Assembly (NCBI GenBank): GCA_026002995.1
Contig: BPGK01000001.1
Location: 930,001-994,000 of the forward strand
Direction of reading: 5' to 3'
DNA length: 64,000 bases
From: Gaiellaceae bacterium
GTDB taxonomy: Bacteria; Actinomycetota; Thermoleophilia; Gaiellales; Gaiellaceae
In this document: piece after piece, positions 1 through 9,000 of the stretch
How positions within the stretch are numbered: the stretch's first letter is position 1
Layout: every line of letters begins with the position of its first letter
Made by a program: the position numbers and the translations under genes
Notes under the pieces: generated by a model
What the model was told of the DNA's origin: nothing
The model's input: the letters and a program-made list of their open reading frames with translations, nothing else
The model's database searches: none

Positions 1-42
1 CCCGGGCGACGCTACACGAGCCGTGTGAGAGAACTGTGAGAG

Positions 43-159
43 TCAGCCGCGGCGGCCGACCACGAACCGGAGCGGCGGGTTCCACGTGCGCTCGATCTCG
101 TGGACGTTTGTGAAGCCGGCTCGGTCGACACGTTCGAGGATGAGGCCGCTCGACCCGAG
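43..159 (-). pseudogene. Possible C-terminal remnant of a SAM-dependent methyltransferase
   Basis: A 38-codon stretch ending in TGA at 43-45 reads like a methyltransferase C-terminus, with GFTNV followed by LRFVVGRRG. No upstream catalytic part is visible: in the same frame the sequence runs into the antisense of the neighbouring small membrane protein gene. It could be a leftover fragment or a chance resemblance. The resemblance is judged by eye from the typical end of this family. Confidence 0.25.
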
Positions 160-172
160 CGGGTGACGTCTG

Positions 173-616
173 TTACTTGGCCGGGTCGCGGCCGGCGAGC
201 TGGCCGAGCGCGAGCCCGAAGAGCGCATGGCGCCACGTCGCCTGCGCGAAGGCGCGCGGGCTCGTCAGCAGCGGCGGCACGCCGGCCTCGCCACGGGCGG
301 GGTGGAAGCGGTCGACGACGTAGCAGAGAGGGTAGAGCCCGACGTGCTCGACGAGCGCCATCCCGAGTGCGAGCTTCCGTTCGCTCACCGGCACGCGCTG
401 CCGTGCCTCGTGGAAGGCGAGGCCGAAGAGCGCGCCGTTCGCCAGATGCAGCGCGAGGCCGACCGGTCGCCAGGCGGGGCCGCGCGTGACGCCCTTGCCG
501 AGCACGGCAACGTCGGAGTAGTCGTAGCGGAGCACACGCTGGTCGAGCGGCTCCTGCAGCGCCCAGATCGCCGCGGCTGCGGCTCCGGCAGCGGCTGCCC
601 GCAGTCTTCCGGCCAT
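173..616 (-). CDS. Conserved hypothetical small membrane protein
   Basis: The predicted protein has 147 residues and starts at an ATG whose complement is at 614-616. The N-terminus is alanine-rich and hydrophobic (residues 7-20). Further hydrophobic stretches occur around residues 52-68, 82-100 and 130-142, so it is probably an integral membrane protein with three or four helices. I do not recognise a characterised family. The next gene upstream on the same strand is the bestrophin-like gene, whose stop lies 34 bp away, so the two could be cotranscribed. Its function is unknown. Confidence 0.6.
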   Translation of the reverse strand: MAGRLRAAAAGAAAAAIWALQEPLDQRVLRYDYSDVAVLGKGVTRGPAWRPVGLALHLANGALFGLAFHEARQRVPVSERKLALGMALVEHVGLYPLCYVVDRFHPARGEAGVPPLLTSPRAFAQATWRHALFGLALGQLAGRDPAK

Positions 617-650
617 GCGGCCAGTCTGCCCGAACGGGCCGGGCTCCCCG

Positions 651-1583
651 TCACCAGAGGTACCCGTCGACCGGCTGAGGGACCGGCGGGAGATCGCGTT
701 CGCCGACGAGCGCGCGCAGGTCGCGCTCCAACTCGGCGCAGATCGTCGCGAGCGGGACGTCGGTGACGCGGTTCTCGAACGGGTCGTCGTTCGCCGCGCC
801 GGTGACCGCCAGGACGACGAAGACGCCCGAGAGGACGACCGCGAGCGGGACCGTCCACCAGATCGCCTCGGGCACGAGGCTGAGGATCCCGAACGGCGCG
901 AGGACGGCGAAGACCTCCAGGATCCGGCGCGTGAAGTAGTCGTACTGGCGCGGCGTCGGCGTGTGCTTGATCCGCTCCACGACTCCCTGGGCGCTTCCGA
1001 GGGCGACGAGCTGCGGCTCGAGCGAGATCGGGTCGAACTGCCCCAGCGCTCCCTCGCGGATGGCGTCCTTGATCCGCACGGACTGGCGGGCGAGGCAGGC
1101 GGTCGCCGGATTCGCGGCGCTGCGCAGCCGCTCGAGCTCCTGGCTCTCGACGAGGGAGGCGACGTGGCCCCAGTCGACCGGCGGGCGCACGCTCCCGGAC
1201 AAGACATGGGCGAAGGCGGCGAGCCGCAGCGCGCTTTCGCGCATGAAACCGTCCGCGGCCTCGCGCTCGACCGCGCCGCTCGTGGCCGCGTTCTCCGTCG
1301 CCGCGCCGATCTGCCGCATGAGCGCGCGGCAGGCCACGACGATCGACTGCCATGCGGAGCGCGCTTCGTTCCAGCGGCTGAACGCCGTGTTGTTGCGGAA
1401 CGCGATGAGGATCGCGAGCGCGGCCGCGAGCGCGCCGACCGGGGCGAACGGCAGGACGAGCCGCTCGTCGTCGGTGAGCTCGTAGAGCAGTGGCGCCGCG
1501 ACCCCCCACGCGAGCACCCACGCCATCGGGCGCGCGGTGTACTCGACGACGCGGCGCGGGCTGAGGTTGCGCTTGACGATCAT
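651..1583 (-). CDS. Bestrophin-like (YneE family) anion channel protein
   Basis: The 310-residue protein matches the bacterial bestrophin family. It begins with a basic segment, followed by a first hydrophobic hairpin (residues about 20-62) and then FRNNTAFSRWNEAR, which resembles the conserved RNN/RWWEAR motif of the family. A long helical cytoplasmic section follows, and a second hydrophobic pair lies near residues 235-275. Family members form pentameric anion channels in the membrane; the substrate here is unknown. The ATG at 1581-1583 overlaps the stop of the upstream F420 oxidoreductase gene (ATGA), so the two are translationally coupled. The length is normal for the family. Confidence 0.8.
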   Translation of the reverse strand: MIVKRNLSPRRVVEYTARPMAWVLAWGVAAPLLYELTDDERLVLPFAPVGALAAALAILIAFRNNTAFSRWNEARSAWQSIVVACRALMRQIGAATENAATSGAVEREAADGFMRESALRLAAFAHVLSGSVRPPVDWGHVASLVESQELERLRSAANPATACLARQSVRIKDAIREGALGQFDPISLEPQLVALGSAQGVVERIKHTPTPRQYDYFTRRILEVFAVLAPFGILSLVPEAIWWTVPLAVVLSGVFVVLAVTGAANDDPFENRVTDVPLATICAELERDLRALVGERDLPPVPQPVDGYLW

Positions 1584-2170
1584 CGCCGCAGGAGCGCGAA
1601 CGCGATGTCGCGCCCGAGGGCGCCTCGCGCGAGCCGGATCCAGAGCGCGGCGAGGCGCTCGAGGTCGCGCGCCGCCTCGAGCGGGCCCGCATCGACCGCC
1701 TCGAAGCCGAGGCTCGAGGCGAGGCCGAGCACGGTCTCCTTCGCGCCGGCGTCGTCGCCGGCCACGGGCATCAGGGGCGTTCCACCCGGGTACGCCGTGT
1801 CGGCCATCGTCTCGAAGCCGACCGTGTTGAACGCCTTCACGACGTGCGCTCCGGGCGCGAGCTCCGCCACGCGCTCGGCGCCCGAGCGGCCCTCCGGGTC
1901 CGGCGAGCCGAGCGGGTTCGTCGCGTCCATGACGATCTTGCCGTCGGTCTCCACCTCGGCCAGGACCTCGCGAACGGCGGACCAGGGCAGCGCCAGCACG
2001 AGCAGGTCGGCGTCCCGTGCGGCACTGCCGGGAACCTCGACCGAGCCCAGTCCCGCGTAGCGGGGGTCGGACGGGTCGCGGACGCCGAAGACGACGTCGT
2101 GCCCGCGCGCCGCCCAGCCTGCTCCGAGCGCCCGCCCGACGCGGCCGGCGCCGAGGATCGCAATGCGCAC
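1580..2170 (-). CDS. NADPH:F420 oxidoreductase-like protein (NpdG family)
   Basis: The 196-residue protein opens with a Rossmann nucleotide-binding motif, ILGAGRVGRALGAGWAARGH. It continues with features of the NADP-binding F420 reductase family: DADLLVLALPW, then DATNPLG, then the VKAFNT segment followed by a TPLMPVAGDD-type strand. Relatives transfer hydride between NADPH and the deazaflavin F420. Some shorter relatives only bind NADP, so the exact substrate is not certain. The start is GTG at 2168-2170, 3 bp after the DJ-1 gene stop, and the stop overlaps the bestrophin start. The three genes look like one transcript. Confidence 0.75.
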   Translation of the reverse strand: MRIAILGAGRVGRALGAGWAARGHDVVFGVRDPSDPRYAGLGSVEVPGSAARDADLLVLALPWSAVREVLAEVETDGKIVMDATNPLGSPDPEGRSGAERVAELAPGAHVVKAFNTVGFETMADTAYPGGTPLMPVAGDDAGAKETVLGLASSLGFEAVDAGPLEAARDLERLAALWIRLARGALGRDIAFALLRR

Positions 2171-2173
2171 GCC

Positions 2174-2920
2174 TCAGACTCCGAGCGCCTCGATCACGAG
2201 GCGCGCCGCGGCCGCTCCCGAGTACTGCTGCTGGCCGGTGATGAGGTTCCCGTCGCGGATCGCGAACGGCTTGAAGCGGTTCGCCACGACGAAGTTCGTC
2301 CCCTCGAGCTTGCGGGCCTCGTCCTCGATCCGGAACGGCTGGATCTGCATCCCGACGAAGTCGTCGGCGAACTGCTCCTCGCTCGAGGCGAACCCCGTCC
2401 ACGTCTTGCCGTCGACGATGAGCTTCCCGTCCGAGGTCGTCGCCTTGAGGAGCACGCACGTCGCGTGGCAGACGATCGCCGTCGGCTTGCCGGCCTCGTA
2501 GAACGCCGCCACGACGCGGTGGACCTCCTCGTTGTCGACGAACGTGTACATGGGGGCTTGCCCGCCGACGAGGAAGAGCGCGTCGAACTCGTCCGGCGAG
2601 AGGTCGGCGAGCTTCGCGGTGCTCTCCACGAGCGCTCGATGCCGCGGGCTCTTCTTGAAGCCGAGGCTGATCAGGTCGTGCGCCGAGTACCCGGACTCGT
2701 CCTCGGGGTCGCTGAAGGCGTCGGGCACGAGCGCGCCGCCTTCCGGGCTTGCGATGGTGACCTCGTAGCCCCGCTCAGTGAACTCCCAGTAGGGATGGGT
2801 GAGCTCGGCCCACCAGAAGCCGATCGGCCAGCCGGTCCGCTCGGAGATGGAGGGGTTGGACGCGACGACGAGGACTCTCTTCGGCCGCTCGGGGTGCAGG
2901 ACATCGATGGTTGCGGTCAC
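2174..2920 (-). CDS. DJ-1/PfpI family protein (class I glutamine amidotransferase-like)
   Basis: The 248-residue protein has the DJ-1/PfpI fold. It carries a nucleophile-elbow segment with cysteine 151 followed by histidine 152 (IVCHATC), an acidic region near ELTHPYWE, and the family length of the larger Hsp31/glyoxalase III type. Members act as methylglyoxal hydratases, deglycases, chaperones or proteases; which applies here cannot be told. The GTG at 2918-2920 is chosen because a strong AGGAGG site sits five to six bases upstream; an in-frame ATG at 2959 would read through that site. It is divergent from a TetR regulator, with a palindrome between them, so it is probably the regulator's target. 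Confidence 0.8.
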   Translation of the reverse strand: MTATIDVLHPERPKRVLVVASNPSISERTGWPIGFWWAELTHPYWEFTERGYEVTIASPEGGALVPDAFSDPEDESGYSAHDLISLGFKKSPRHRALVESTAKLADLSPDEFDALFLVGGQAPMYTFVDNEEVHRVVAAFYEAGKPTAIVCHATCVLLKATTSDGKLIVDGKTWTGFASSEEQFADDFVGMQIQPFRIEDEARKLEGTNFVVANRFKPFAIRDGNLITGQQQYSGAAAARLVIEALGV

Positions 2921-2948
2921 AGTCTCCTCCTGAAATCGGGTGCGAACG

Positions 2949-2995
2949 AAGCATAACAATACACAACCGTCGCGTATTTATACCGCGGTATGCTT
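2949..2995. promoter_or_regulatory. Probable TetR operator/promoter region between divergent genes
   Basis: The 80-bp gap between the DJ-1 gene and the TetR gene holds the perfect 12-bp palindrome ATACCGCGGTAT (2980-2991). A wider inverted repeat has AAGCATA at 2949-2955 and TATGCTT at 2989-2995. The stretch is visibly more A+T-rich than its surroundings. The position and symmetry suit a TetR dimer site controlling both genes. Binding is inferred. Confidence 0.5.
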
Positions 2996-3000
2996 TGGCC

Positions 3001-3579
3001 ATGGAACGAAGCGCCGGCCGTCCGCGCGACACCTCGATCGACGATCGCGTCCTCGAGGTCGCGCGCAGGCATCTCGCCCAGCATGGGTACGAGGCGATGT
3101 CGCTCGCCGCCGTCGCCGAGGAGGCGGGCACGTCGCGGCAGGCGCTCTACCGCCGGTGGCCGGGGAAGGCCGACCTCGCCACGGCGGCCATCGCCGCGAT
3201 GTCGCGAGCCGATGAGCGGGCGCCGACCGATGATCCCTATGCGGACCTGGTGCGCGAGCTCGAGGCCTTCCGGCGCGGGATCTCGCGCCCCGACGGGATC
3301 TCGATGGTCGGGACGATGCTCGTCGAGTCGACCGACCCGCGGCTTCGCGCGCTCTACCGGGAGCGCATCGTCGCTCCGCGGCGCGCGCGCCTGCGGGGAA
3401 TCCTCGAGCGCGCCCGCGACGCGGGGCTGCTCGATCCCGACGCCGACATCGACGTCGCACTCGGCTCGCTCACGGGCAACTGGTACGGCACGGCCCTCGC
3501 CGGCGATGCCCCTCCGGCTCGCTGGGCAGAGCGCGTGGCTGCGCTCGTGTGGCGCGGCCTCGGCGGCGAGCCGCGCTGA
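3001..3579 (+). CDS. TetR/AcrR family transcriptional regulator
   Basis: The 192-residue protein has an N-terminal helix-turn-helix domain (residues about 12-60) with the typical pattern: a helix around VLEVARRHLAQHGYEA, then LAAVAEEAGTSRQALYRRWPGKADL. The C-terminal part is helical and variable, as expected for the ligand-binding domain, and ends in a WAERVAALVWRGL helix. The ATG at 3001 aligns with the domain start. It is divergent from the DJ-1 gene, with a 12-bp palindrome in the shared upstream region, so autorepression and control of the DJ-1 operon are likely. The ligand is unknown. Confidence 0.88.
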   Translation: MERSAGRPRDTSIDDRVLEVARRHLAQHGYEAMSLAAVAEEAGTSRQALYRRWPGKADLATAAIAAMSRADERAPTDDPYADLVRELEAFRRGISRPDGISMVGTMLVESTDPRLRALYRERIVAPRRARLRGILERARDAGLLDPDADIDVALGSLTGNWYGTALAGDAPPARWAERVAALVWRGLGGEPR

Positions 3580-3602
3580 GCCCGTCCGCTTGGCATCGCG
3601 CT

Positions 3603-3916
3603 ATGGCGATGCCGGATCCGCTCGAGCGGGTGCTGCGCATCGGCCTCCGGCCGGACGACCCTGCCGAAGTGCGCGAGCGCAAGGCGCTGCTCGTCGGCGT
3701 CTCGCTGATGGTGCTCCCTGCCGGGATTCCCCGAGACGATCGCGGACCACTTCGACGAGGCGAGCATCCTGTTCGCGGACGTCGTCGACTTCACCCCGCC
3801 TTCCTCTACGACCTCTGGGGCGACACGGTGAACATGTCGAGCCGGATGGAGGCCCACCGGACGCCTGGCGTAAGGGCGAGGTCGAGGCCTGGCACCTCGT
3901 CGGCGCGCGCTCCTGA
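3603..3916 (+). pseudogene. Degenerate class III adenylate/guanylate cyclase remnant
   Basis: Four pieces of a class III cyclase lie in order but in three reading frames. The first is an N-terminal segment with PDPLERVLRIGL and RERKALLVGVSLMVLPAG (3603-3728). The second is the start of the catalytic domain, PETIADHFDEASILFADVVDFT (split here as PETIADHF and DEASILFADVVDFT), which includes a metal-binding aspartate (3729-3798). The third is WGDTVNMSSRMEAHRTPG (about 3822-3873). The last is the C-terminal KGEVEAWHLVG ending at a stop at 3916. About a hundred catalytic-domain residues between the second and third pieces are missing. At least two frameshifts and internal deletions make it non-functional. 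Confidence 0.75.
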
Positions 3917-3928
3917 CCCTCGGACCTC

Positions 3929-5272
3929 TCAGCGGCGGACGCCCAGGGTGATCAGGAGCGCCGCTGCGCCGGCGAAGACCGCCCCGGCCGCGAGCAGCCC
4001 GATCCCGATCCAGAGGAGCGGATCGAGCTCGGCGCCGATCGCGAGCTCGGCCGCGACTCCGCGGCTGCCGTCGGCGTTCATGACGACGATGCGCCAGTCT
4101 CCGTCCTCCGGTGCCCACTCCAGGGTCTGCTCGCCGAGTCCGCTCGTCGATGTTGCCCAGAACTCCTGCTCGCCCGGTGGCGTCGCGGGCGCGCCTCCCG
4201 ACACCTGTGCATAGCGCGGACGGCGCTCCAGGCTCGTGACCACGGAGTGCTCGACGCCGCCGAGGTACCGGGCGACGTCGGCTGCGGGAGCGACTCCGAC
4301 GAAGAGCGCGCGATCGCTCTCGCTCGTGATGCGCACGGTCCCGAGGAACGCGTCGAGCGCGCGCTCGGCCCCACCGGTGTCGATCTCCGCGCGCTCGGAG
4401 GCGATCGCGTAGCCCGCGGTCGCGAACTCCTCGGACGGCGACATGAGGAACCCGTCGTCATCGCGCATCGTCCGATCGACGCCGACCGCTCCGCACCCGC
4501 CCGCGAGCAGGCCGAGCGCGACGATCGCCGCGATGCTCCCGAGGATCACGAGGACGACGCTGCCGGCGCTGCCGCGGCGTGCTCGCGGCGCCGCCTCCAT
4601 AGGCGCCGCCGGCGGGTCCACCGGCTCGGTCGCAGGCTCCGCGCCGCCCTGGTCGAGGCGGAACGGCGGATACGCGTCGGTCATCAGCGCGACGTACGCG
4701 ACGACTCGCGCCACCCAGCGGTCGAGGCCGAGCACGAAGTCGAAGAGCCCGCGCGGATAGCGGGTCGTGAAGAGCAGCGCGACTCCTGCGAAGAGGACGA
4801 GCAGTGCGATCAGGCCGGGCCACGCACGTCCGTCCCGGCCCGGGTCTCCCCACCCCAGCAGCACCGCGAGGACGAGGTAGTGCGGGATCGCGAGCAGCCA
4901 CCACTTGACGAGCACCAGGCCGCGGGAGAGCTGCTCCGGATAGGCGATCTCGAGCTGCGCCGGGTAGTCCGCTGCGTCACCGAGCGTGAAGGGCGGATAG
5001 CGGTCAGTCGCGAGCGCCCCGTAGGAGTAGAACGAGACGCGCCACGTCCAGCGCAGGACGCCGACGTTGAAGTCGAAGATCCCCCGCGGGTAGCGGCCCG
5101 TGAAGAGGATCGCGAAGAACGCGACGAACGTGAGTACGACGAACGCGGCCCACAGGAAGGCCAGCACGATGTAGTGCGGGATCGCGAGCAGCCACTTGAC
5201 GAGCCAGAGCCACCGGCTCAGCCCTTCGTCCAGGCGCCCTTCGATCCGGACCGGGCTCGACGACGCGTCCAT
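3929..5272 (-). CDS. DUF4389 domain-containing membrane protein
   Basis: The 447-residue protein contains two DUF4389-type units. Each has the recurring KW.LAIPHY segment followed by hydrophobic helices and a TGRYPRG.FDF or TTRYPRGLFDF motif (residues about 12-100 and 115-215). A proline- and alanine-rich linker leads to another membrane helix (about 250-275), an extracytoplasmic domain of about 130 residues, and a final helix near the C-terminus. The family is frequent in actinobacteria and has no established function. The ATG at 5270-5272 is preceded by GGAGGTG, supporting this start over a longer frame. No operon partner is evident. Confidence 0.8.
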   Translation of the reverse strand: MDASSSPVRIEGRLDEGLSRWLWLVKWLLAIPHYIVLAFLWAAFVVLTFVAFFAILFTGRYPRGIFDFNVGVLRWTWRVSFYSYGALATDRYPPFTLGDAADYPAQLEIAYPEQLSRGLVLVKWWLLAIPHYLVLAVLLGWGDPGRDGRAWPGLIALLVLFAGVALLFTTRYPRGLFDFVLGLDRWVARVVAYVALMTDAYPPFRLDQGGAEPATEPVDPPAAPMEAAPRARRGSAGSVVLVILGSIAAIVALGLLAGGCGAVGVDRTMRDDDGFLMSPSEEFATAGYAIASERAEIDTGGAERALDAFLGTVRITSESDRALFVGVAPAADVARYLGGVEHSVVTSLERRPRYAQVSGGAPATPPGEQEFWATSTSGLGEQTLEWAPEDGDWRIVVMNADGSRGVAAELAIGAELDPLLWIGIGLLAAGAVFAGAAALLITLGVRR

Positions 5273-5477
5273 CGCACACCTCCTGCTCGCTTGCCGCCCA
5301 CTCTGGCAGACGGCGCGCGCTGCCGCCTCGCGGGACGCCCGCACCGAGCGCGCGCGAACTACGGAGGACGCCACCGGGAGCTCTCGCAGCGGCCGTCAGC
5401 AGGTGGGGCGCGGCGATCACCGCGGCGAGGTCACGCTTGCTTTGGTCCCGTGCGGATGGCTCGTGCACACTCGGGTG

Positions 5478-6011
5478 GTGAAGCCGGCCCTCGCAGGCAT
5501 CGCCGCTCTCCTCGCCCTCGCCGGCTGCGGCGTCGGCGGGCCCGATGTCGAGGCCGCGCGGACGTTCGACGGGTACCCGCTCTACTGGGCGGGCGAGCGC
5601 TTCGAGGGGTGGGATCTCGAGCACGTCGAGGTGCGGCCGGACGGCTTCTCGACGTTCGTCTACGGGACCTGCGACATCCCGCCCTTCTCGGACGGCGGCT
5701 GTGCGCCTCCGCTGAGCATCCAGGTGCAGCCGCTCTGCGCGCACCTCGATGCCGTCGCCGCCGATCCCGTGTGGAAGCGCCGCGAGGTGCGAGGCGCGCC
5801 CGTGGGGAGGATCGACGGCGCGCCCGTGCTCTTCGCGAGTCGCGTGCAGGTGAAGGCGTACTGGGGACAAGGCGCGGATCCTGGCGCGCCCATGCGCGCG
5901 CTCGAGGCGCTCGAGTCGGCGAACGGTGTCGCCCCGGTGATCGGCCCCGGCGACCCGATCCCGCCCGCGTCCCGGGCAGTGCTCGAGGGCACCGCTCCCT
6001 GCGGCGCCTGA
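5478..6011 (+). CDS. Putative lipoprotein
   Basis: The predicted protein has about 177 residues and begins with a short basic start and a hydrophobic signal that ends in LALAGC, a lipobox with the cysteine near residue 19. It is therefore probably exported and lipidated. The mature part has paired cysteines (for example in TCDIPPFSDGGC) but no domain I recognise. Two adjacent GTG codons (5475 and 5478) could start it; 5478 gives a normal signal peptide. It is tail-to-tail with hsdR. The function is unknown. Confidence 0.55.
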   Translation: MKPALAGIAALLALAGCGVGGPDVEAARTFDGYPLYWAGERFEGWDLEHVEVRPDGFSTFVYGTCDIPPFSDGGCAPPLSIQVQPLCAHLDAVAADPVWKRREVRGAPVGRIDGAPVLFASRVQVKAYWGQGADPGAPMRALEALESANGVAPVIGPGDPIPPASRAVLEGTAPCGA

Positions 6012-6015
6012 GCCC

Positions 6016-6041
6016 GGTGCCTGGCGCCAAGGTGCCTGGCA
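6016..6041. repeat. Two tandem GGTGCCTGGC palindromic units
   Basis: GGTGCCTGGCGCC (6016-6028) is nearly self-complementary, and GGTGCCTGGCA follows at 6031-6041. They lie in the 37-bp gap between the converging lipoprotein and hsdR genes. The pattern resembles the GGTGTCTGACACC palindromes around the transposase near 60 kb, with different bases at the variable positions. It may be a REP-type element or serve as a terminator stem. Confidence 0.45.
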
Positions 6042-6048
6042 TCCCGCT

Positions 6049-9000
6049 CTACGCCGGCGCGAGCCCGAGCTGGTCGTCGCCCGCGCGCAGCCGCTCGTAC
6101 AGCTTCGCCGCGTAGAACTCGAGGATCGTCCGCCGGAAGTCGGCGTCATCGAGGATGCGCTTGAAGATCTCCTCGTTCCCCTCCATCCGCTGCACGACCG
6201 TCTCGATGAAGGTACGGTCGAAGACGAGGCGGAAGTTCTCGAACGTGTTCGTCCGCGCCCGCGCCGCGAGTGCTTCGTCGGCGGCCCACGTCTCCTCGAA
6301 CTGGTCGAAGAGGAGCTGATCGGCGTCGCCGAGGTCGAGCCCGTAGCGCTCGTTGATCACCTCGACGATGCGCGACAGGTGCTCCTTCTCGAGCTCGTGC
6401 TCCTTGCCGCGCCCGGAGAAGATCGCGACCACCTCGCCGCCGCCCTTCTCGAGCGACGCCGAGCCCTCGAACGTCTGCGCGATCTTCAGGTGCGTCAGCT
6501 CCACCTCGCTTCCGAGGTCGAGCCTCTCCGCCGCCTGGCCGGGCAGGTACGCGAGCAGCGCCCGCCCATACAGGTAGTCGCGCTCGAGCTCGCGATCGAC
6601 GTACGGCACGATCTGCGAGACGAACGCGTACACGCTCACGTACCGGGCGAGCACGTCGCGAAACGCGTCCCGCACCTCCTCGTCGAGCCCGGCGAACCGC
6701 TCCCGCGCCGGGTCGAGCGCCGCGTACACGGCGCCGTGGCCCTCGGCCTCCGTCACCTGGGCGATCGCCCGCGCGCCCGCCTCGACCTCGTCTGAGCGCA
6801 GCACGTCGAAGTCCCAGAGCGCGCGGTGGAGGTCCCACACGAGGTTCGGGTCGGTCGGCACCGCCTCGGTGCGCTCGTAGTAGGGGCGGAAGTCCTCCTG
6901 CACCGACTCGAGCTCGTTGCGGAAGTCGAGGACGAAGGTGTCCGTCTTCCCGGGGTGGATGCGGTTGAGCCGGCTCAAGGTCTGCACCGTGTTGAGCCCG
7001 GTCAGCACCTTGTCCACGTACATCGTGTGCAGGAGCGGCTGGTCGAAGCCGGTCTGGAACTTCTCCGCCACCACGAGCACCTGGTAGTCGTCCGAGGCGA
7101 AGCGGCGCGCGGTCTCCGACTCGGGGAAGCGGTTCATCCCCGGCTCGGTGAACTCGTCGCCCTCGTCGATCACCTTGCCCGAGAAGGCGACGAGCGCGTG
7201 CACGTCCGAGTAGCCCTTCTCCGCCACGTAGCGGTCGATCGCGAGCTTCATCCGCACCGCGTGCAGCCGCGAGCTCGTCACCACCATCGCCTTCGCCTTG
7301 CCGCCGATCTTCTTCGCCGTGTGCTGCCGGAAGTGCTCGACGACGATTTCCGCCCGCTGGGCGAGGTTGTGCGGGTGGAGCGTCACGAAGCGCGCGATCG
7401 CCCGCTTGGCGCGCGCGGGGTCGTACTCGGGGTCCTCGGTGACCGCCTTCTCGATCCGGAAGAAGGTCTTGTACGTCGTGTAGTTCGCGAGCACGTCGAG
7501 GATGAAGCCCTCCTCGATCGCCTGCCGCATCGAGTAGAGGTGGAAGGGCACGTAGCGGCGCTCCTCGCCCTCGCCCACGGGCGTCCCGAAGAGCTCGAGC
7601 GTCTTCGCCTTCGGCGTCGCCGTGAAGGCGAAGAAGGAGATGTTCCGCGGCCGGCCGCGGCCCTCGAGCGAGCGCGCGAGCGCGTCCTGCGCGTCGCCCT
7701 GGGCCGCCTCCTCGGCCGCGTCCTGCGCCTCCGCGGCCGCGAGCCGCTCCTCCTCGGTCCCGCCCGCGAGCACGCGCTTGAGGTCGGCCGCCGCCTCGCC
7801 CGTCTGCGAGGAGTGCGCCTCGTCCACGATCACCGCGTAGCGGCGCGCCGGCAGCTCGCCCACCTTGTCGAGCACGAACGGGAACTTCTGCAGCGTCGTG
7901 ATGACGATCCGCGCCTGCTCGCCCGCGAGCGCGTCGGCGAGCTGGCCCGAGTGCTTGTCGATCCGCTCGACGACGCCCCGTGCGTGCTCGAACTGGTAGA
8001 TCGTGTCCTGGAGCTGCCGGTCGAGGACGAGCCGGTCGGTGATGACGACGACCTTGTCGAACACCGGCCGGTCGGAGGCGTCGTGCAGGCTCGCGAGGCG
8101 ATGCGCGAGCCAGGCGATCGAGTTCGACTTGCCCGAGCCCGCCGAGTGCTGGACGAGGTAGCTCGACCCCGCTCCGTGCTCGCGCGCGTGCGCCTCGAGC
8201 TTGCGCACCGCGTCCCACTGGTGGAAGCGCGGGAAGATGATCCTCGTCTGCGCGCGCCGCTCGGCCGCCGATCCCTTCTCCGGCCGCTCCACCTGCACGA
8301 AGCGCGCGAGCAGGTCGAGCCAGGCGTCGCGCTGCCAGACCTCTTCCCACAGGTACGCGGTCTTGTGCCCGCCGGGGTTGAAGGGGTTGCCGGCGCCGCC
8401 CTCCTCCGAGCCGCGGTTGAAGGGGAGGAACTGGGTAGAAGGGCCGGCGAGCCGCGTCGTCATCGCCACCGACTCGGGATCGACCGCGAAGTGCACGACC
8501 ACCCGCCGGGCGAGCGTGACGTTCTCCGGGTCGCGGTCGCGGCGGTACTGCGCGATCGCGTGCTCGACCGTCTGGCCGGTGAGCGGGTTCTTCAGCTCGG
8601 CCGTCGCGACCGGGATCCCGTTCGCAAGGAGCGCGAGGTCGATCGTCTTGTCGGAGGCCTCGTAGCGGAACTGGCGCACGAGGCAGAGCCGGTTCGCCTC
8701 GTAGGCCGCCACGAGCTCCGGCGTCAGCCCGTGCGCCGGCTTGAAGAACGCGAGCCGGATCGGAACGCCGAGGTCCTTGACCCCGTGGCGCAGGACGTCC
8801 ACCGTCCCGCGCTCGTCGAGCTCGGAGGCGAGCCGGCGCAGGAAGGCGGTCTCCGCCGCGGCCTCGCCGCCGTGCCGCTCGGCGAGCGCGCGCCAGGCCG
8901 TCTCCTGCGTCGCGCGCACGAACGCGAGCACCTCGCCGGGATCGAGCCCGAGCGCGACGTCGAACGTCTCCGGATCGCCCTTCGCGTACCCGCCGTGCTC

